Origin: GW2011-AR15 sp964512765
GTDB lineage: Archaea > Nanobdellota > Nanobdellia > Woesearchaeales > GW2011-AR15
DNA: 64,000 bases
Direction: 5' to 3'
Assembly (NCBI GenBank): GCA_964512765.1
Contig: CAZEKF010000007.1
Location: 1 to 64,000, forward strand
Made by a program: the position numbers and the translations under genes. The notes below the pieces were generated by a model. It made no database searches. It had not been told where the DNA came from and was given only the letters and a program-made list of their open reading frames with translations. The stretch's first letter is position 1, and the number at the start of each line of letters is the position of its first letter. Shown piece after piece: positions 59,566-64,000 of this stretch.

Positions 59566-61752
59566 TCACAATTTCTTCATCCTTAACAACAAACTATTAC
59601 TAACCACAGACACTGACGAAAATGCCATTGCTGCTCCTGCGATCATTGGGTTAAGCAATCCGAAAGCTGCTATGGGTATTCCGATTGTGTTATAGAACAA
59701 TGCCCAGAACATGTTTTGTTTAATTTTTGACATTGTCATTTTACTTAGTTTAATTGCTTTGACAACATCTATTAAATCATCTTTCATTAAAACAATATCA
59801 CCTGTTTCCATTGCAACGTCTGTTCCTGAGCTCATTGCTATCCCTATATCTGCTTGTGCTAACGCAGGCGCGTCGTTAATACCGTCACCAACCATTGCAA
59901 CTTTACCTTGTGATTGTAATTTTTTAACATAATTAGCTTTATCTTCAGGCAAGACTTCTGCAAAGAAATTCTTTATTCCAACCATGTCTGCAATAGCTTT
60001 TGCAGTTCTTTGGTTATCACCTGTTATCATATAAACTCTTATTTTATTTTTTTGAAGTTGGTAAATCGCAGCTTTTGAACTTGGTTTAATAGTATCTGCG
60101 ACAGCTACTACGCCTATCAGTTTTTTACCAGAAGCTAACATCATAACTGTTTTACCTTGTTCTTCTAACCTTTCAATTTGAGTTATGTAGGTTGACAAAT
60201 TAACTTTCTGATCTTTCATCAGTTTCATGTTACCAAAATAATACTTTGTTTTACCAATTTTAGCAGTTATTCCATGACCAGGAATAGCTTTGAAACCTGT
60301 TACTTTTTTCAAAGATAATTTATCATCATTAGCTTTTTTAACAATCGCATCTGCTAACGGATGTTCACTGCCTTTTTCTAAACTTGCAGCTAATTCTAAT
60401 AACTCTGTTTCTAATTTTTTGTCAAAAGAAATTATATCTGTTACTTCTGGTTCTCCCTTTGTTATTGTCCCTGTTTTGTCAAGTATAACCGTGTTAACAT
60501 TATGCGCTGTTTCCAATGCTTCGCCGCCTTTAATTAAAATGCCTGATTTAGCGCCTTTTCCTGTTCCTACCATGATAGCGGTTGGTGTTGCCAAGCCTAA
60601 TGCACACGGACAAGCAATTACTAAAACAGCAACACTTGTTATCAATGATGACTGGAAATCTCCTGTAAAGAATATTGTGCTTAAAAAAGTAATAATCGCA
60701 ATAATTAATACTCCAGGTACAAAATACGCAGAAACATTATCTGCAAATCTTTGTATAGGTGCTTTGCTACCTTGCGCATCTTCAATTAGTTTAATTATTT
60801 GGGCTAATGTAGTATTAGCACCGATCTTTGTTGCTTTAAATTTAAAGCTACCGTGCTTGTTAATTGTAGCTCCTATTACTGTATCACTTTTCTTTTTTTC
60901 AACAGGTATGCTTTCTCCTGTTACCATACTCTCATCAATAGATGTATGGCCTTCAATAATAACACCGTCTACAGGTATTTTCTCGCCTGGTTTAACAATA
61001 ATTGTATCATTTAACTGCACATCATCAACTTTAATTTGAATTTCTTGACCATTTCTAATAACTGTAGCTGTCTTTGGTTTTAACCCAATTAATCGTTTAA
61101 TTGCCTCACTTGTTTTACCTTTAGCTTTTGCTTCAAGTAACCTTCCAAAAATTACTATTGTGATTAAAACCGCACTTGCTTCAAAATACACGTGGCCATG
61201 TCCTGAGAAAATAACATAAACACTGTAAAAATATGCAGCACTTGTTCCCATGACAATTAATGTGTCCATGTTAGCAGAACGTCCTTTCAAAGCCTTGAAA
61301 GCGCTTTTATACATTGGCCATGCAACAATAAATTGTACTGGTGTTGCTAAAACCCACATTATAAAAACTTGATAAGGAACCATCTTGAAATAAGGCAACC
61401 CTGGAAGCATAGGACTTCCCATAAAAAACATGCCTAATATAAAAACAGGAAACGCAAACAATAAACTAAAATAAAAGTCATACTTTAAATTTCTAATCTC
61501 GCGCTGTCTTTTTCTAGCATCTTTATTATAATCTGCTTTAACAGAAACTACAGCATCGTATCCTTTACTTTTCACTGTTTCAATTAATCTAGGTATATTT
61601 AATTTTGACTCATCAAATTCAACTGTTGCTTTGTTAGTTGTTAAATTAACATTTGATTTCAGAACACCGTCTAATTTACCTAATGCTCTGTTAATCAAAG
61701 TTGAACAACTTGCACAATGCATTCCGCTTATGTCTAGTGTAACTTTTTTCAT
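59566..61752 (-). CDS. copA: Copper-translocating P-type ATPase CopA
   Basis: Start set at ATG 61752 (MKKVTLDIS); ATG 61779 would overlap the previous gene. ~728 aa P1B-type ATPase. N-terminal HMA domain with GMHCASC (~10-16). Membrane helices follow, then actuator TGES (VTGESIPVEKK), CPC in VIACPCALGLATPT (~385), phosphorylation DKTGT (~434), HP in EHPLADAI and GDGINDAPALAQAD hinge. Exports Cu+ from the cytoplasm. Last gene of the copper operon. Confidence 0.94.
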   Translation of the reverse strand: MKKVTLDISGMHCASCSTLINRALGKLDGVLKSNVNLTTNKATVEFDESKLNIPRLIETVKSKGYDAVVSVKADYNKDARKRQREIRNLKYDFYFSLLFAFPVFILGMFFMGSPMLPGLPYFKMVPYQVFIMWVLATPVQFIVAWPMYKSAFKALKGRSANMDTLIVMGTSAAYFYSVYVIFSGHGHVYFEASAVLITIVIFGRLLEAKAKGKTSEAIKRLIGLKPKTATVIRNGQEIQIKVDDVQLNDTIIVKPGEKIPVDGVIIEGHTSIDESMVTGESIPVEKKKSDTVIGATINKHGSFKFKATKIGANTTLAQIIKLIEDAQGSKAPIQRFADNVSAYFVPGVLIIAIITFLSTIFFTGDFQSSLITSVAVLVIACPCALGLATPTAIMVGTGKGAKSGILIKGGEALETAHNVNTVILDKTGTITKGEPEVTDIISFDKKLETELLELAASLEKGSEHPLADAIVKKANDDKLSLKKVTGFKAIPGHGITAKIGKTKYYFGNMKLMKDQKVNLSTYITQIERLEEQGKTVMMLASGKKLIGVVAVADTIKPSSKAAIYQLQKNKIRVYMITGDNQRTAKAIADMVGIKNFFAEVLPEDKANYVKKLQSQGKVAMVGDGINDAPALAQADIGIAMSSGTDVAMETGDIVLMKDDLIDVVKAIKLSKMTMSKIKQNMFWALFYNTIGIPIAAFGLLNPMIAGAAMAFSSVSVVSNSLLLRMKKL

Positions 61753-61756
61753 TTTC

Positions 61757-62200
61757 TTAAGCAAACCTGTGTCTGCCATTAGCTAATTCGTTTTTGTTTA
61801 TTAAAATATTGTCTCCTTCAATGTTATGATTTAACTTGCTTGGCCAGCATCCACCAGGACTATTTTTAGTACCAATATCATCAATACTAAAAAACCTACC
61901 ACAGTTATTACAAACAACGTCATCGCCTTGCTGCCTGTACCCTTTATAACCACCGCACACATCACAAGCGTCAAACGCTGTTCTTAATTCTCCATCACTT
62001 CCTAATACTGCAAAATAAACAACATTAACACCGTTTGCATTATATGTATATTTCTGCATACTATCTGACACATCAGATAAAGGTATGCTAACATATTCAC
62101 TATCCTGAACAGTGTTTCCTGTAGGTTCATTTGAACTACAAGCTGTTAATAACATTGTACTAATAATTGCTAATAATAATAATATCTTTTTCATTTTCAT
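61757..62200 (-). CDS. DUF2318-type Cys-rich lipoprotein
   Basis: A 147-aa exported lipoprotein: signal ends in lipobox LLTAC (~20). The DUF2318 core reads FDACDVCGGYKGYRQQGDD, then VVCNNCGRFFSIDDIG (two CxxC pairs), then PGGCWPSKL (Cys), a layout that may bind metal or Fe-S. Position beside CopA suggests copper handling or redox control in the envelope. Overlaps the next gene start region. Confidence 0.85.
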   Translation of the reverse strand: MKMKKILLLLAIISTMLLTACSSNEPTGNTVQDSEYVSIPLSDVSDSMQKYTYNANGVNVVYFAVLGSDGELRTAFDACDVCGGYKGYRQQGDDVVCNNCGRFFSIDDIGTKNSPGGCWPSKLNHNIEGDNILINKNELANGRHRFA

Positions 62201-62541
62201 AATACCTCAGTAACATTAAGCTCGCATCCTGTTAAGGACGATAATTTTTCTAATGGTTGTTTACCAGAATACAATTTATTGTTTATTTTCCATGTAGGAT
62301 ATCCTTGAACACCATTTTTTAAACATTCTTCACCATTATAATCACAGTCAACATAATTAACATATTCAAATGATTTACCAAACCATGCTTTCTGAATTTT
62401 ACAATGACTGCACCATTCTGTACCATACATTACTGCACCTTTTTCAGTTAAGCATTGTGCAAAATCATCGTATAGTCGTGGTTGTTCTGCACAACTTGTA
62501 ATCACAATTAAGAGTGCTGTTGCTATAATTAGATATTTCAT
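62197..62541 (-). CDS. Thioredoxin-like lipoprotein
   Basis: A 114-aa lipoprotein: lipobox VITSC (~17), then a thioredoxin-fold domain with WCSHCKIQK (CxxC, ~43) and the cis-Pro in GYPTWKI (~80). Exported oxidoreductase, probably reducing Cys metal sites of its operon partners. Its stop overlaps the DUF2318 start (ATGA-type). Similar mini-thioredoxins accompany VKOR-like systems. Confidence 0.85.
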   Translation of the reverse strand: MKYLIIATALLIVITSCAEQPRLYDDFAQCLTEKGAVMYGTEWCSHCKIQKAWFGKSFEYVNYVDCDYNGEECLKNGVQGYPTWKINNKLYSGKQPLEKLSSLTGCELNVTEVL

Positions 62542-62544
62542 TCT

Positions 62545-63978
62545 TTATCCTCCGCAACCGCAACCGCCTGTTCCACCGCCACCGCAGCTACCACCAACTA
62601 ACTGTGGTGCTTGTTGTAATTCTTTTTGTATATCTGCTTGACCACCAACATCATCTTTAACAATAAACATACCAGGTATCATACCCATCCAACAGCTCCA
62701 TCTAACATCTCCAGACTCAGTGGGTGTAAACTCAATAACTTGTTCACCTGGCTGAATGTCAAAGTTTAAATCATATTTTGGTACTTGGATTGCGTTATTG
62801 CAACCATTTATTTCTTTTCCGTCAATGATCCATTTAACAGGCACATCTTTTTCTAAAACAAACGTGTCTGGTTCCCAACCGTATCTGTTAACTTCCATTC
62901 TAATTTCTTGGTATCCATTTTTTACCTGAACACCAGATAACGTGTTTTGCTTAACATCAAGTGTTTTAGTAGTCAATGATTGAAAGTCATAGCCTGTACC
63001 TGTCAAAACAAGGCCATTATTAATCATAATTAATCCAAGAACAATAACAACTACTCCAGATAACTTTACAATTTTATTAGCAGCCTTTTGTGAAATAAAA
63101 CTTACAAAATATCCAAAGGTTATCATAGCTGGTAAAGTCCCTATACCAAATACAAACAATAATTTTGCACCTTCAATCATACTACCTGTACCAGCAGCCA
63201 TTATGTAAATAGCTTGCAATGGACCGCATGCTATCATCAGTCCATTTAATAATCCTATTATTAGAGGATTATTGTGTTGCTTTTTTTCCTTTTTAACAAA
63301 TTTCCAGATAAACTTTGGTGTTTTAATATTAAGTTTTCTTAATGCTGGAAACAAGTTTAACATTTTCAGTCCGTATAATATTAAGAATAAACCTGCTAAT
63401 CCACCAACAATACCACGCATCATTGGTGTGAACGCAATTATTGAACCAAGTAAACCAAACATTGCACCAATGATCGTGTAAGATAATGTTTTACCAACTG
63501 CGTACATTAAATGTGCTTTGTGTGGTTTTTTATTATCCTGAGCACATTTTGTAGTATACCCGACAACAAAACCACCGCACATGCCAATGCAATGAAACCC
63601 TGTTAAAAAACCGACCAAAAGTAACAATCCATAACCCATACCTTGTGTTATTCTTGGTAATTGTATTCCTTCAACAAATTGAAATAAAAAATATCCAACT
63701 ACAATAATTCCTACTAATGTAAAGATCCAACCAAACAATTTATTGTTTTTGGCTTTTTTATCACTTAATATAAAACACGTATAACCTTTTTCTTCAATTT
63801 TATATAAGATTTCATCTATATCTGTTTTAGTATCATCAAAAGTAACATAACCTTCTTCTATTGAATAGTCAAATGATACTTCTTTAACACCTTTGACTTT
63901 CAGTGCTTGCTTTTTAATAATTTTTTCACAACCTGTGCATGTTGTTCCTTCTGCAATAAATCCCTTCTTAATTATCAT
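62545..63978 (-). CDS. HMA - DsbD/UreH-like membrane - cupredoxin fusion protein
   Basis: A 477-aa fusion. HMA-like domain (~1-68) with TTCTGCEKI (CxxC, ~13-16). Six or seven membrane helices follow (~80-300), of the sulfite-exporter/DsbD_2 type, with GFHCIGMCGGFV and IACGPLQAIYI motifs (paired Cys). The C-terminal domain (~330-455) is cupredoxin-like, with CWMGMIPGMF. A Cys/Gly tail (CGGGGTGGCGCGG) ends it. Probably takes up or shuttles copper or electrons across the membrane. First gene of the copper operon. Confidence 0.88.
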   Translation of the reverse strand: MIIKKGFIAEGTTCTGCEKIIKKQALKVKGVKEVSFDYSIEEGYVTFDDTKTDIDEILYKIEEKGYTCFILSDKKAKNNKLFGWIFTLVGIIVVGYFLFQFVEGIQLPRITQGMGYGLLLLVGFLTGFHCIGMCGGFVVGYTTKCAQDNKKPHKAHLMYAVGKTLSYTIIGAMFGLLGSIIAFTPMMRGIVGGLAGLFLILYGLKMLNLFPALRKLNIKTPKFIWKFVKKEKKQHNNPLIIGLLNGLMIACGPLQAIYIMAAGTGSMIEGAKLLFVFGIGTLPAMITFGYFVSFISQKAANKIVKLSGVVVIVLGLIMINNGLVLTGTGYDFQSLTTKTLDVKQNTLSGVQVKNGYQEIRMEVNRYGWEPDTFVLEKDVPVKWIIDGKEINGCNNAIQVPKYDLNFDIQPGEQVIEFTPTESGDVRWSCWMGMIPGMFIVKDDVGGQADIQKELQQAPQLVGGSCGGGGTGGCGCGG

Positions 63979-64000
63979 TTAACTTACCTCGTATCCTTCG

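Noticed and set aside
60290..61039. 249-codon plus-strand frame
   Set aside because: Lies fully antisense to CopA, whose motifs are intact; codon composition reflects the opposite strand.
1..64000. CRISPR arrays, tRNA/rRNA genes, IS elements
   Set aside because: No regularly spaced identical repeats, no T-loop consensus with matching stems, and no transposase or rRNA-like sequence was seen by eye; a covariance-model scan would be decisive.

Overview
The window reads as chromosomal DNA of a low-GC archaeon. Diagnostic genes are archaeal-type ribosomal proteins (uL1, uL10, P1, eL33, eS24, eS31), RNA polymerase subunit Rpo7 with Spt4, TrmI, SepF, Rad50, archaeal class III-signal pilins and TATA-box promoters, several of them leaderless with the ATG about 26-28 bases after the TATA box. 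Many short, poorly conserved proteins and the style of the surface proteins suggest a DPANN-type lineage (Woesearchaeota/Pacearchaeota-like); that placement is inference. TAA, TAG and TGA all serve as stops.

1-12.5 kb is one plus-strand, translationally coupled type IV pilus-like assembly locus: two paralogous sequon-rich surface proteins (the first cut by the window edge), five small pilin-like proteins, a secretion ATPase, a small linker protein and two TadC-like platform proteins. A further pilin with its own strong promoter lies at 27.8 kb. 12.5-23.4 kb holds a beta-helix lipoprotein, SepF, a double-HIT protein, a Na/Pi transporter, a CDF metal transporter, a possible structured RNA, a DEAD-box helicase, a TctA-like permease, DnaJ and an RBBP9-like hydrolase. 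23.4-30.6 kb carries Rad50, an MBL hydrolase, an apparently frameshifted gene, eL33, the pilin and two more HIT proteins.

30.6-32.7 kb is the most unusual part: gene-poor and AT-rich, with a tautomerase gene split by two hairpin-bearing insertions, and a winged-helix gene flanked on both sides by copies of a TTGTCGRNATTAT-like motif. 32.7-38.4 kb has a GNAT, a methyltransferase, a MoxR/DUF58 pair, a receiver-like gene with an in-frame TGA and a double Lrp-type regulator. 38.4-44.1 kb is an accessory-looking island: an NMT1/SsuA-type ABC transporter, a CMD/AhpD-like protein, three tandem PIN paralogues with a 35-aa leader ORF and a matrixin-like protease.

44.1-50 kb is information processing: uL1-uL10-P1 on the plus strand and PIN-Rpo7-CBS-Spt4-eS24-eS31 on the minus strand. 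A two-hairpin repeat, related to one inside the tautomerase, overlaps the rpo7 stop codon. 50-56.9 kb carries HicBA and an operon of BatA-like/vWA membrane proteins that probably works with the distant MoxR/DUF58 pair. 57-64 kb has TrmI, an EamA transporter, an MNT/HEPN pair and a four-gene copper operon (HMA/DsbD-like/cupredoxin fusion, thioredoxin lipoprotein, DUF2318 lipoprotein, CopA). No tRNA, rRNA, CRISPR array or insertion sequence was recognised.
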